A stretch of 64,000 bases of DNA from NCBI GenBank assembly GCA_934045905.1, contig OW203764.1:20327685-20391684 (forward strand), in the 5' to 3' direction. This stretch comes from Leuctra nigra. Its lineage: Eukaryota; Arthropoda; Insecta; Plecoptera; Leuctridae. The first letter of the stretch is position 1, and every line of letters begins with the position of its first letter. Position numbers and translations under genes: made by a program. The notes under the pieces were generated by a model. It saw only the letters and a program-made list of their open reading frames with translations, ran no database searches and was not told the origin of the DNA. Shown piece after piece: positions 47,356 to 60,500 of this stretch.

Positions 47356-50300
47356 TCAAATGGTGTTCTCACTCTTCGATGCACGCGACTTTTTCAAAAG
47401 CTTCTTCTCGTTCGCCAGAATGAATTCCCGAGAAGTGTTCGTACAGAACAAACGGTTATTGGACAAGATATCTAACGCAGACACAATGATGTTCTTTGCA
47501 CGATGCACATCAACAGCATTGTCCTTGTTCTGTCCGTTTGTCTTGACTAACTCTGTCTTCACCAACTCATGGAAGATCAGTGCCGTCAAAGCATCCTCCT
47601 CAGTACCAGGATGTTGCTGCTCGACATTATCACCAATCTCCTTACTCGCCTCCTGTGTGTCATGCTTTTCTCCTGTCTTCACCTTTACTGTCGAAGTGTC
47701 TTCCTGCGGTTCATCTACTACTTCTTCTACTTTTGAATCTGCAATTACAGTTTCCACTACTTGTTCTTCCTTGTTTTCCACAACATGTTCTTCCACTTCT
47801 TCCACTGCATGTTCTTCCCTTTCTACCACTTCATGTTCTTCCTCTTCTTCCACCGTTTCTTGTACTAACAATGAATCCTCCTCTTGTTTTACCTCAGTCA
47901 TTGCTGTCAACTCCTTCATTCTCAAAATCATTGTTTCAATTTTCTGCGACATTAACGTAGAATCAGTCTGCACAAAAGTGTTGTTCAAGTTTTCTTCATT
48001 GATTCCTGTATCAATCGAAGTCCTTGGTGTATCCACATTTGGTTGCACCACCACATCTTCTTCAATGAATCTGTGGCTACTTGACATTGCCGCCAATTTC
48101 TCTATGTCTTTCAATAACGCATCCATCCTCTGCATCACCGACACCATCGTCAACTCCTCATTTCTCTCCTCAGCAAAACTCATCTCTGTTTCACTTTCCT
48201 CTTGTACAGGCTCCAACATAATATCGATATCTTCATTAAAGTCAAACTCATAGTCTTCATCGGATGTTTCGTCTTCGTAATTGAAATCTACATATCCTAT
48301 ACTCTCCACTTCTGGGTCTGGCATAGAATTAGGATCCTCATATTCCATACTCTCGTTAACTTCTTCTGAAGAATCATGATCCTCCAAAGACGCGTCGATC
48401 TCCTCAAGTTCCACTACTCCCATCTCACTCGTGTACTCGCTGACCATCCCCATGAATACTTGCAAATCTCTCATAGTTTGCATTCCTTCTTGTTCTGTTT
48501 CCGAGAGGATCTCAACTTTCTTTTGACAGCTGTCTTCGATCTTGTCGTTGTTGAAAAGCATCGTCTGAGCCATCGTCTGCGCTACTTTATCGACGACTAG
48601 TTGAAACACAGTGGCCAGCACTTCGTCCACCATACTTCCAGCTTGTTCTTCATCCACAGTTTTTTCTACAGGAATCGCCTCCACTTCGTCATCGTCAATA
48701 TTAATCAGTATGGCCACATCTTCATTGTCTTCGTTTACTTCTGATAGTTCTTCTATTCGTACTTTTTGCGATCTCTCTTGACTCAAAGTTGTTATCTGGT
48801 TATTTAATGCTCGGAGCATAAAACTTTCGTTGTCTAGAAATGTGTTGACTATTTCGGAAAACTTGTGATTTTGAACAGGGTTCAGTTCGTCATCATCTGA
48901 TTCGTTCAGGTCATCAGGTTCTTCCTCAACTGATTCTAATTCTCTTTTGAATAGTACGTCATTGTCATCATGCGGAAAGGTCACGTCATCAAGTTCTTCA
49001 ACATCTGACTCTGTGACGAGTTCGTCATCATCTGATTCGTTCACCTCACCAGGTTCTTCAACAACAGTCACTGATTCTTTTTTGATTAGCTCGACATCAG
49101 CTTCAGGTTTCGCAGCTTTGTTATCTAGGGGTTAATTTTAGTCATTAGCTTTCTCGTACGAATGACTGAAAACATAAATAATAAAAATCTGTACATATTA
49201 CCTTCATGACGCTCCCTGATTAGTTTCCTCGTTCGATATCCTCGGTAAACGGCCTGCAAATAGATTATATTTATTCGGGGCTCAAAGGGAATGTATTCAA
49301 GATGATCTTACATATTGCAAATTAAAGTTGAGGCAGCCATTCCACAAAATGCAATAACTTATTTCCAAGACAATTTTTTAGTGTTATTACTGAAATGATC
49401 CAAATAGATTATGAGCTTAAAATTTCGTACACTCCACTAATAGGATAGACCTAATAGGACCTACTGTTCTAATGAAAATAAAACTTTATTGTCGTTGGTC
49501 AGTTTTGATTGAAAACCATTGACAGCATTGACACGAAATTAACACACTGAATAAACCTGAAAATAAACTATTTTGCATTTGACTTCGGAATTATAGTTAC
49601 AATTTTTTAGCCAGGGGCCCTTTCTAGAACTTTTAAATTCCCAATTCTGATGGAATTAAATTCCATGTAACGTTAATCCTTATAGCCATGACCGAACTCC
49701 ATCAGAACGGAATTGGGAAAACGTTCTAGAATATACCTCCGGGTCTCTGATGGGCTCCGTAAACCTAGTTTTTTTGAAAAAGTTTGCAGTGGCTGAGATA
49801 TTTTTGTAGAGGCTAGCAATTTTGTCTAATTGCTAGTCATTAAACCAAATAAATGGAGACGTTGATATCATATTATCATATTAGAAAGTATCATCATAAA
49901 CAGTGTAGTTACTGTTATTTACCAAGGAAAGGAATGTATAACGTGACAAGACTTAGACAGATAAGAGCTACATGTGGAATACTCGCCTGTATTTGCGTGC
50001 ATGCTTTAGCTGCCATCGCTACACTGACACCTCGCAAGGCAAGGTTGACAGGTATGTCAGTTGACAGATCGTCGTTGGCCATGGCACACGCTATTTTCAT
50101 CGCTTCTTCTGCAACATCAATTAAATCACTACAATATGTATGTTTTAAACAATATCTCATTTCAGATGATCAAATTAAGAGTTATTTTTCTAAATTTTTC
50201 TCAGAACAATTACAGAGAACAAGTCTTTTGTTAGGGCACCAGTGAACCACTATTGTTTACATACTTCAATACATATTAATATAATAATTTTGTAGGTACC

Positions 50301-51420
50301 TAGTAAAAAGTATATATTTAAATTTTTTTTTATATTGATCCTACATTGGAGGGGGGGGGGGGGCAATATTTAATGATCCAAAAAAATGGATCAAATATTA
50401 TTATGTTCAGGATGTCGGTAAAGTATAGGTAAGGTGTAATAAACATTGACAATTTAGTCATACTCTACTTTTTCAAGTTTAAGGTAGAACCACCATAACC
50501 TCAATGTTTCCGATTTACTTGAAATTTTGGTGACTTATATGATAATCATGCAATACACAATCCATGAAAAAATTAAACACTTCTCGTGTCCAGTTTCTGA
50601 GATAAATTGATTTGTCTCCCCCATGTTATCTTATGGCGGAATGAGAAAATCGTGTCATTTTTAGGCTAAAATGAAGATCTATTTTTTTTGTCTGGATAGA
50701 TTTGAGCAAAAAACTTTTTTTATGGTAGACATATGGACATACTATCAGGAAAAAATTGAAAACAATACCAACGTGTGCTATTTTAAAAGTTATATACCAA
50801 ATTCGAAATGATTTTCCTATACCTCCCATGTTAAAGTTTTGTTCATCCTCTGATAACATAAAATTGAAAACTCATTGTTGGACTGGAGTTGCAAACTACA
50901 GAACATTTAATGAGTCTGTTGTATTTAAATATAGTTGAAATGTAGGAAAACGTTTTTTGAACTTTTAATTTCAAGAATAGTTTTTTTTTGTATATGTCGA
51001 TCGATTGCTCCCCCTTAATTAATAAAAGTACCAAAACATGCATGACATAACGTTGCCACTACCCATGTTCACAACCGGTACCTCGGCGAAACTTTTAAAT
51101 GCACCTATAAGTACGAAATAATATGAAAACCTTGAACACCCCCCTGCACCTTGTCCGCCACCCACCTTTATATTTTTGGTCTCGTTCACGCAATTGTTGA
51201 TTCAAATACCCTGCAATGAACGAGTACACATCTTTTGGCTGGGCATTGAGCACCTGCAAGGATAGATGAAGTAACAAACATTAAAATCTAAAATTTGTAT
51301 ATTTCATTTCATTTCACAATTATTAACTACCTGTGCTGCTATATTCTTGCATAACTTTCTCAAACCATCTGGCGCAGAGTACTCGCACAAAATACTGTGC
51401 TCAAAAAATCCATTCTCCAT
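47356..51420 (-). CDS. Acidic RIIa-domain and IQ-motif protein (SPA17/CABYR-like)
   Basis: Exons 51331-51420 (ATG), 51166-51253, 49987-50108, 49202-49253 and 47356-49124 total 2121 nt, 706 aa, all in phase. Residues about 15-55 form a PKA-RIIa dimerisation/docking domain (YSAPDGLRKLCKNIAAQVL, DVYSFIAGYLNQQLRER). Exons 3 and 4 together make an IQ motif (IQAVYRGYRTRKLIRER) for calmodulin. The remaining about 590 residues are Glu/Asp-rich and low in complexity (NESDDDELV and EEHVVE repeats). RIIa followed by IQ is the layout of SPA17, found in sperm tails and cilia, where RIIa domains dock on AKAP-type anchors. The intron after exon 3 uses a GC donor (CAG|GCGAGT). A 540-bp TTAA-flanked element sits in intron 2. 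Confidence 0.82.
50479..51018. mobile_element. 540-bp TTAA-flanked repeat, copy 2
   Basis: Same length and family as 30011-30550; starts TTAAGGTAGAACCACC and ends GCTCCCCCTTAA. Shared internal blocks include ACACTTCTCGTGTC and CAATACCAACGTGTGC. In intron 2 of the RIIa/IQ gene. Confidence 0.72.
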
Positions 51421-52188
51421 CGGTCTTTTGTCAGTCTGTTTTCCGGTCAAGTTTTACTTTATAATTTGGATTGTGTGGGCACAAACTTTGCCCACGTGAG
51501 ATGGTAAGTCGGTAACCTAGAAGCAATAGTGTTGACAATGTCGAAAGAACTTCCCGGCATTATTGTTGGGGAGTATGGTATGGTAGGTATCTTTTATTGT
51601 TTTGAGATGTTCCACTCGGATACAAAACAATTAATTCAACTACACTTGGCGAAACGCAGGCATAATTGTAGGGAAACGTCTTTTATTCAAGTTTTAACTT
51701 GATTTAAAAAAATATGTATTATCATAAACGTATATACGTAGGCAGCTAATATCAAACTTGGCGTCAAAACTTGACTTGTTTAAAAAGAAGCCGCAACTCC
51801 AGCAACAGGTCACCTGACTCTTGTGCTCATGCGCACTAATGAGTTGTGAGTTCATGGTGAGTTGTACCCTTGAGTATGTTGTACCGTAGGTTGTACTTGT
51901 TGGTGACTCATGCACAGTTTGGTGGCGTGACAGCTCGATCTGTCAGTCTGTCAGTTTGTAATGTAACCATTGAACTCTGCTCGCATTAGTTTCTTATCCA
52001 TTCTTACATCTATGCCTTCAAACAATAATAATCCGTGTACGTAAGAAATGTGCACATTCGAAGATACAGATTAGGCCGAAATGATAGTAGTTACTGCTGG
52101 GTGTATGTGATTCTTTTGGGGTTAGGACACTACAAGGGTGAAGTTAAACAGTTAAACAAGCCTTGTTCCGTAGGAGGGTGCTGCCAAG
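51421..52188. promoter_or_regulatory. Divergent region, RIIa-IQ gene / ZIP gene
   Basis: About 770 bp between opposite start codons. It also contains a plus-strand ATG at 51539 opening a roughly 55-codon frame that begins MSKELPGIIVGEYGM, with a possible donor directly after (GTAGGT). This could be the first exon of an unrecognised transcript; I could not connect it to downstream exons. Confidence 0.4.
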
Positions 52189-53405
52189 ATGGAGATAATG
52201 ACTGCAAAGGGAATTGTGCTAGCTACGCTATTTACCCTTACATTTATATTCAGTATGCTTCCAATGAAGCTCGTTTCTTCGCTGAGGCACACGATCGATC
52301 CAGTTCGGCGAGCCAGGCACGTAATCCTCCAAATTCACATCACATCAGTGACTACTTTCTCACCCATTGAGAGATGTCAGCCTAATTGTTCATTTGTATC
52401 TCTATAGGTTTACTCGCATAATCAGCTTACTGAGTTGTTTTTCCGGAGGTGTCTTTATGGCTACAGGATTACTTGACTTATTTCCTGAAGTAGACGACAC
52501 ACTGAGAAAGGTAAACCATTCATTTTCTACTTACCATGGACATAGGGTACACTCATCGACTAGCTGTGGTTATAATTATTATATGTGCCTACATATAATT
52601 TCCTTTACAGGCAATGGTTGACGTGAACACATCATTTCCCGTTACGGAGTTTACTGTTGCGTTTGGCTTCTTCCTAGTTCTCATTCTTGAACAAATAGTT
52701 CTGGATTGCAAAGAACAGAGTAACACTCTACCTATTCATGTAGACGACATTCTGTCATCACAAGATATTGATGACGAACGTAGAAGACTTCGACAACATG
52801 GCAGCATTGAAGGCATCACGGACACTCCCCTGTTATCAAGTGCCAACTACAGTTACTCTGAAGAGGAAGATGCGCATTCATCCCTTCGGTCATTTCTATT
52901 GCTTATTGCATTATCCGTGCACTCCTTGTTTGAGGGAATTGCAATTGGTCTTCAACCAAATGTAAAAAGCGTCCTACAAATATTTGCTGCAGTGATTCTT
53001 CATAAAGTGATAATAGCATTCAGCCTTGGTTTAAATTTAGTCCAAAGTAAGCTAAGTCTTGCCTCAATAATTAAGTCAAATATGATATTTTGTATAATGT
53101 CTCCTTTAGGAATTGGTATTGCCATGGGTTTAGAAGAATTTGGAAAAAGTGTGGACTCGTCTATTGTGAACGGCATCTTGCAGGGTTTGGCTTGCGGAAC
53201 ATTCTTCTACATAACATTTTTTGAAGTTTTGCCGCATGAACTGAATCATGGTGGGGACAGGCTGATCAAGCTTCTAGCAATACTTTTAGGATTTTCCGTT
53301 GTTTGTGGTGTCTTGTTCCTGGAACCAGCACCTTCAGATTCTGATTATCAGAAAATGAATTCTAGCGTTAAGACATTGCTTAGGTACAGACAAAGAATTC
53401 TGTGA
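52189..53405 (+). CDS. ZIP-family zinc/iron transporter (SLC39A1-3-like)
   Basis: Exons 52189-52316, 52408-52510 and 52611-53405 (TGA) give 1026 nt, 341 aa. Hydrophobic segments near the N-terminus lead into LSCFSGGVFMATGLLDLFPEV, a His-poor cytosolic loop follows, then the two metal-path helices HSLFEGIAIGLQ and HKVIIAFSLGLNLV, and further helices with GIGIAMGLEEFG and ITFFEVLPHEL. This is the ZIP subfamily II pattern; the protein imports zinc across the plasma membrane into the cytosol. The first intron is in frame only if it uses a GC donor (CCAG|GCACGT); the GT four bases on would break the frame. The exon 1 end is therefore slightly less certain than the rest. Confidence 0.92.
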
Positions 53406-54554
53406 TAATACTTTTAATTGGAAACACAAAATGACACTTCTTATTCCAGAACTCACCAAGTTTTATTTTTCAAACTAACATATGGTTTAATTGGTGGTAC
53501 ATTAAAAGCACAATACAGTAACATTGATTTGTGAGAGTAACAAAATGAAACAATCTCAGCAAACATTTTGCCAGTCAAATATAATTTACACAACATGAGT
53601 AAAAAAGGATTGTTTGCAACCAACTAGGTAATACACAGATTGTTGTGAGCGTGTATATAGCTAGAGATCTAGTAGATATCTTCTCACTCATACAGAAGAT
53701 CTCTAAGCCCTGTACACACCACTCGTTGGACTTGCTTTGCTTGACAACCTGGGTATAAAAAGTCCTTGTTTTAAGACTACAATAGTTACTACAGATGTAC
53801 TGTGTTCCAATTTAGTAATAGGAACAGAACAGGCCGCCAGCAAATAAAAACTTATGTGAATTGAAGTTAAATCATGTAAATTACTGGCATTGCAATAATC
53901 TACGTAAACTATATTCAGGACTTGCTTGCTAGTCATCAAGCCTGTTTCTCATGCATCACCTTCTCTCTTATTAATAATCACGAATTTATATACTACCATC
54001 GTATGAACCATGGTTGTCAAACAAGTCTCAGTGTACGGGACTTCCTATATAATAAATCCAATAATGCCAATCAATTAAAAATTAACAAATTGTGTAGCAT
54101 TGAAGTAAGGTACTTTCTACCTATAACATGAGACATACTATCAAGCTTAAACAACAGTGAAGTATTCTCTCATTGGCTGACGGCTGTCACTGTACCTACC
54201 TCACTTCCCTCTCTGCTATTCGGTCATGATTGAAAAAGCAGAGTAAACTTGATAGTAGGTCCCGTGTTTATATCATTATTCATCAATTACAATTAGTAAA
54301 AGTTACAAGTAGCATAAGACACACTGTTAATGTAGTTCTCTTTAATCTGTAGTTATTTTTTTATCACTACTACTTGCAAGTAATTTTTATATGAAATAAA
54401 GACAACTATTAAATTTTTGGATAACACAATAAGGTATAATAAAGTTGAAGTATTTCATAATCCTGAATAGTATAGTGGAAATAACGTAATAATAGAAATA
54501 TGATTGCCACCCAATCTATTATACAGTATTGAAGCTGTCACCTACGCAACGAGG
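53406..54554. other. Convergent 3' region, ZIP gene / ubiquilin
   Basis: Holds both 3' UTRs. A plus-strand AATAAA lies near 54396. No repeats or exons recognised apart from A/T-rich unique DNA. Confidence 0.55.
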
Positions 54555-57500
54555 TTAACTCTGAGACATTTGCCGAATAGCCAGAAGTCTTTCCACGGCA
54601 GCGTTGATGTCCCCAAATGTCGCTATCAGAGCTGAAACAAATAATATGGATAAGACATGTGCCATAATATCAAAATAATGTACTTTTCCTTACCAGCCTC
54701 TGCGGGCCACATTGAGTTCCACCACTGGGACACACTGTCAACTTCTGCAAGAGAGGAGAGTACCTAGCTCTCTCATTACCTGACAGCTGTCAGTCAATGA
54801 GAGAGCCCTCTCCACTCTTGCAGAAGTTGACAGGGTGTCCGGTGTTCAATGTACTAAATTTAAAAAAAAAATTATACAACTTTATATAAACCTTACATCC
54901 TATTAAAAAATAAATCCCCACAAAAATTAAATAAAACGGAACTTTGCAAACGAGATCGTTTTTAACAGTCTTTGGTCCCTAGATATCTGTAAAACCAACT
55001 GCATAGTTTTTTATTTTTGGGATACCAGAGCCACCCAAACAATGTCTGATTTACCTATTAGCAAATAGTAGTAGTTAGTAGCTACTAATCTTGTACGTAG
55101 TCGTCAAGTAATGCAGAAAAGTTTTGGGAAAGCTGGGTCAATTTATTCTCCATACCTATCTTTTCTTAACCCAAAATGACTCCAAATAATATAACACCCA
55201 GGCCATTATCGAGATAAAATTGTACTCCTTTTCTCTTATTATTTGTGCAATATTACCTTGAAGGTTGGCATCTCTGTTTGCAAATCCCATGGCCGTCAGT
55301 TGCTCTAGCTGTGCTCGGTACCTCTCCTCGGGTGGCTGATTGGGCACATTGCCGCCTTGAGCACCCATGCCTGCCACCTGCAAAGCAAGAGAGTTAGTTA
55401 CAGTTACATCAGCGAAGCACAGCACGATGTGGTCGGAAGGAATCTGCATAATTAGGAGACTATTGCAGCTAATTACAACTTGTACTACCAGTACCTACCA
55501 GAATAGGAAAAAGATCCCACTCTAGAATTCTCTAGTTTTCTCTAGTTCGGTTTTCATATGTTTGAACTCTCACCAGATGGAGCCACAGTCAGTTGTTCTG
55601 CTAGGCCGAGAAAGACTTCATTGCGCGCTCACCTTGCAATGTTGTCTTTAAATTATTAAATAATGCGGTAATATTCTGATGAGTTTATTGACAGCAACGT
55701 TTCGACCGACTTGTATCAGTCTTCCTCAGGCTTATGATTTAATCTGTCATTCATAAGCCTGAGGAAGACTGATACAAGTCGGTCGAAACGTTGCTGTCAA
55801 TAAACTCATCAGAATATTACCGCATTATTTAATAATTTAATAAAATGGATTCTGAAACTGAAAGCTTTCACGATTATAATGTTGTCTTTCTCGGCCTTAC
55901 AGAACAACTGACGGTGTCTCGGTCTGTAGAGAGTTCAAACATAGGAAAACAAACTGTACCTACTGTGGATTTACAGTCCGGACAACGTATGTCTGAACTC
56001 TCAACCGAATGCGCTGCTCGTCAGTTCTTCTTTTAGGTTGAGAAAGACTACATGGCAAGGTTAGCGCGCAATATAGTATTAGAACAACTGTCGTGTGACT
56101 CCGTCTGGTGAGAGTTCTGACGTACGCTTTCCAGACTGTAAGCCACACTTGAGAAGAAAGTTTTAATAAGTTGTAACACTATGTTGTTCGTAAAATAAAT
56201 AGTTTTTACTTTTTTCATCTACTATTCCTATAGCTTCAACTACAAAATGTATTAAATAATTTCATTGAAACTCTACTTTTGCAGCCAGATGGGCTAAGTT
56301 TGGAGGCTGCAATTCATTGGGTAGGTACTGCAGGTACCTACTCAGACTCTAAAAATGGTAGATTCCAGATTGTATTTTCTTTGGAAAACAGATACTAAAC
56401 TCTCAATGTTCCATAAACATTGGTTCCCAAGGGTCATCCATTCATGACAGCCTCTTGAAAATTCCACATTACAAATGACCAATTGAGTAATGACTTTGTA
56501 ATTAGAAGAAATTGAAGAGTAGACATGGGCCTATTATCTTGTGAAGATTTTTACAAGGAGAGAAAGATGTGTCTAGCTAGATGTAAAGGAGGGTTCACAC
56601 GGACAATTGCAATGCCACGATTGATAGGTAGGATTCCAATGTGACAACCGAATCATGGCATCTGAGTGTTTACACGACACGTGATTGAATTTTGACCTTC
56701 AACAATTCGTTGCGCGGGAGAATCAAAGCAACCAATGAAATCGTACCTCGAAGTCAAGGTCGAAGTCGACTGGAGAGCTCGATCGACCTAAAGTGAGGTT
56801 AGGTTACTCCCGCCAAGTGACAGTGACACCACTACATCGAGGATGGCTGCTTTTTTATAAGACTTGTGTTCGGGATGTTGTGGGTGCCATAATTTTGGGT
56901 TAGCACGGAAAAAATCAATTAAAAGTACTTCCCTTTCGTACGTCCACAACACATTTTTAGGAGCCATGTTTCTACTACTGTCAGGTCACCCACCCCTACC
57001 GCGCGACGCGCTGAGTTCCCGCCTTCCTGGGCTACCACGTGACTTAATACTACACGCTGATTGGTTGCAAACCTCAATCGCCGGCAATCGAATGGGGGAG
57101 TTTAGAGCTAGTTTCTAAACTCGACAATCGAATTGCAGTTGCCGCGATCCAATCTTGGGTCTGTTCACACGGACAATTGCAATCTCAGGATTGAATTCCA
57201 CAATCCAATCGCGGGATTGCAATTGTCCGTGTGAACAGACCTTAAGACCCCTACTATTTAGTACCTAGTAGGTACTAATCACCTAAAAAAGGGATAACAT
57301 AACTGATAAGTTGATCATAGAGTTATTTTTATTGGGACACAATTTGATAAGGCAAAGAAAATTATCATGTTAGGCCAAGCAACGAAGCATTTAATAATAA
57401 TAATAATCCTTCGCCCGTTCTGATCATTTAATACATAATTTCAAAAAAGTAATTTTTAAGTGTCATATTATGCAAAAAAAACATCTTAAAACTTTGTTTG

Positions 57501-60500
57501 ATAACAATTAGTAAATGTGTGGTGAACTTTTGATCATATTCACATCAAAAATATTAGCATGTATTACCAACATTTTCCTGCAAAAACATTTACTCTACCT
57601 CTCTTTGTTACGTCACTACTGCTGATTTTTTAAATGACGTCATTTTATTAAATTATTGAATAAATCAAAAATTATTTAATATTTTCATCTGATTTTTTTT
57701 CTGAGTTGTATCTTAATATAGTTAATAGTAATTGTCGAAAAAAAAGGAAAATGCGTTTCGTGTTTCTTAAAATAAATATTTAATGTTTTCAAAATGTGTA
57801 CTTTACACATAAATTTAGGCAATTTCCCTTCACATTTGTGCGTAAAACTTTTTTTGTTGTAATCAGCGAATTTTTCTGAATAAGGTCTGATGAAAAAGTC
57901 AAATCTTGCAATTTGTCCCGGGTTCGGCCTGTTTTTAGCCTTCGTTGCTTGGCCTATGTACTGGGAGCTATTCTCTGATCATTTAAGAAGTCGATGAAAA
58001 TATTTGATTACTTCCTCATCATGCCCGTTACTGTATTTGGCTTGAGTTTCTACAGGCTTCTGGAGTGGAATTAATACAAGCACTCACCATTCGGGCCATG
58101 AACTGTGAGAAAGCGTCAGGCTGTCCAGCAGCTGGCGGGGCTGGAATGGTTGAGGCCGGCGGGTTGGTAGCAGTCTCGGCTGGAGTCGTAGCGGGAACTG
58201 CCGCTGCCGGAGTCGCGCCGGGCGTTGCAGCTCTTGTGCCGGCGAACGGAGGCAGCGGACCCAGACCCATGCTGTGTGCAGATATAAGAGTGTGAAGATT
58301 GAGTTGTCAAGAATACCACTTGCAGGTGAAGAGCACGTATGCAGGTTATTTGTCTTGTGATCTTCCTCATCACCTAAAGCAAAGTTTCCTCACTACCTCA
58401 ATCAATTGTAGGCGTATAATTCTACTGGAATCGAAAGATTGCAAATTGATCATTTGATAACAAATTTAAAGAAAATCTGCACTATGCTAAGTTGAACCAC
58501 CCACACTCATTATTTTGTTTTAATGGAGTGTTCATGCATAATACATGGTTTGTGTGGGCGGGCCACTGAAAATATTTAATGATGATGAACCACAACTACC
58601 ATCATCCATCATAAACATAATATGATAGGTACATAACATTTATGATACATACCTACATAACATTTATAATAATTCATCATAAATATCACTGATATTTTAC
58701 AAACATTCAAATCGTATTCAAAATTGAGAGAAATTACTAAAGCTTGACAGAAGATTTGAAGGTCGTCATTATTATGGTGAATGGCCTTTAGACTAGGTAC
58801 CCAAATGAATTTCGAGCTTAATGTAGGCGCATCGGTAATTCGTCAATAATAATATTCATACAGAAGGTAAGTAGAGAAACTTTCACTTCCTCTTCCGAAT
58901 AATTCTAAAAACAAAAGGTGGGTCGGACCTACTTTAGTTTTGATGAAATATTTTTCCTTTCATATATTTATAAGTGTAATTCTGTGCAAGAATTATTCAA
59001 CTGTCTGTCTAATGAAATATACTGTAGGTACTACATAAACTTCAATAGAACCTACTAGCATAGTAGGTTCGCTCAGTAAAAAATGCCGATTTGTATTAGA
59101 AAACATTTGAAAGTATGAAAGTTTGATTACAAATGGAGTCAATGTAACTGTACTTCTATGTACTAATTTTGTACTAAAATCTATTTTAGGCACACCCGCA
59201 GTTAGGTAGGTACATAAATTGCTTGCAGACACAAAGTCCTTTTTCAAAACTTAATCAGGCACGCAGATGACAACACAAAGTAAATGCAGATTTCGAGTAT
59301 GTTAGGTTGGAGAGTTTGACTATAGGCTAGTTTCACCCCCTCTGAATACAATAGGAATAGGTTCCTCCCGCTACCTTGAAATCTTGGCGTAGGGCAAGCA
59401 GGCCAGTGAGATGCGGCAAAAGCATGTACAGTAAACCCTCGTTAATTCGAATTCAAATGGACCCAAAAAATCCCAGTTTGAATTTAAAAAATTCGAAATA
59501 TATAATTAATGCAATTTTTTGTGTGCATTTTCATGAAGTTTGAATATTCCCGCCTGTGGAATATTCCCGCCATTGCAAAAAAGTGGGGTTGGCAAACCTG
59601 TAACAGCAGTTTGGCCAACCTCGCAACATGACATGACGTCGTTTTGACGCCATTGAAGGTTGTGTTTTGTTTTAAGTGTTGTTTTTTTCGTAGTTTGTTC
59701 GCGACTATTTTATCAATCCTTTTGCAAAGTTCGAATTAAAACAGCTGTATGCAAGGAATAACATGGGCTGGGACCAAAATTCAGTTCGAATTTCGAATTA
59801 ACCTAAAATTCGATTTATAAAAATGATTTAACATGTAAAAACCTATCTTGTCCACTGGGACCATGCACCTAGTTCGAATTTACCCCTAAATTCGAATTAT
59901 TGAAGTTCGTAATAACGAGGGTTTACTGTATTTAGATTTTAGGGTGATTGTTTTCTTGATGTAGATCAAGTTGTGTAAGAAAGATATTTAAACAAACTAT
60001 GTATGAATAGGCAATACTTCCTTACGCGTAAACTATCTATCAGAATGCTCATTTCTGGAGAAAAATTTCCAAACAAACATTTATTAACATAGAGGGGTCT
60101 GACCCAGGCCAACATCGTGACGGCAGGTGAAATCAATAAGAATCAACCAATCACCTCATACATCATAAAAATATTGACGGTAATTTGAGCTCCACCTTAG
60201 CCGTTTACCGTCAATTCTTCTGACTGTGGGTGTACCTTACCATAAATCTGATCAAACCATCTGAATCTACCATAAAATGATACATTTGACTATAGAAACA
60301 TTCCACCCCAATCTCGTAGATATCTTAAATTTTCTTGTTTATTAAAAGTCGTCATTAAAAATATAATTGTAATTACATATTTAAACCACCCATCCCCCCC
60401 CCTGCCTTTCTAAACTCACCTCGATTAATTAATATTGCATTACAATAGGTAAATTCCGAGCCTCACATACATTTCATTACCTACTACTAGGTTTCTATTT

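Noticed and set aside
47324..48253. 309-residue Ser/Thr-rich plus-strand frame
   Set aside because: Antisense shadow of the Glu/Asp-rich exon of the RIIa/IQ gene; its composition is the complement of GAA/GAT codons.
55676..55790. Hammerhead ribozyme (CTGATGAG and CGAAAC present)
   Set aside because: The two core elements lie on opposite arms of the palindrome and cannot be placed with stems in the hammerhead order.
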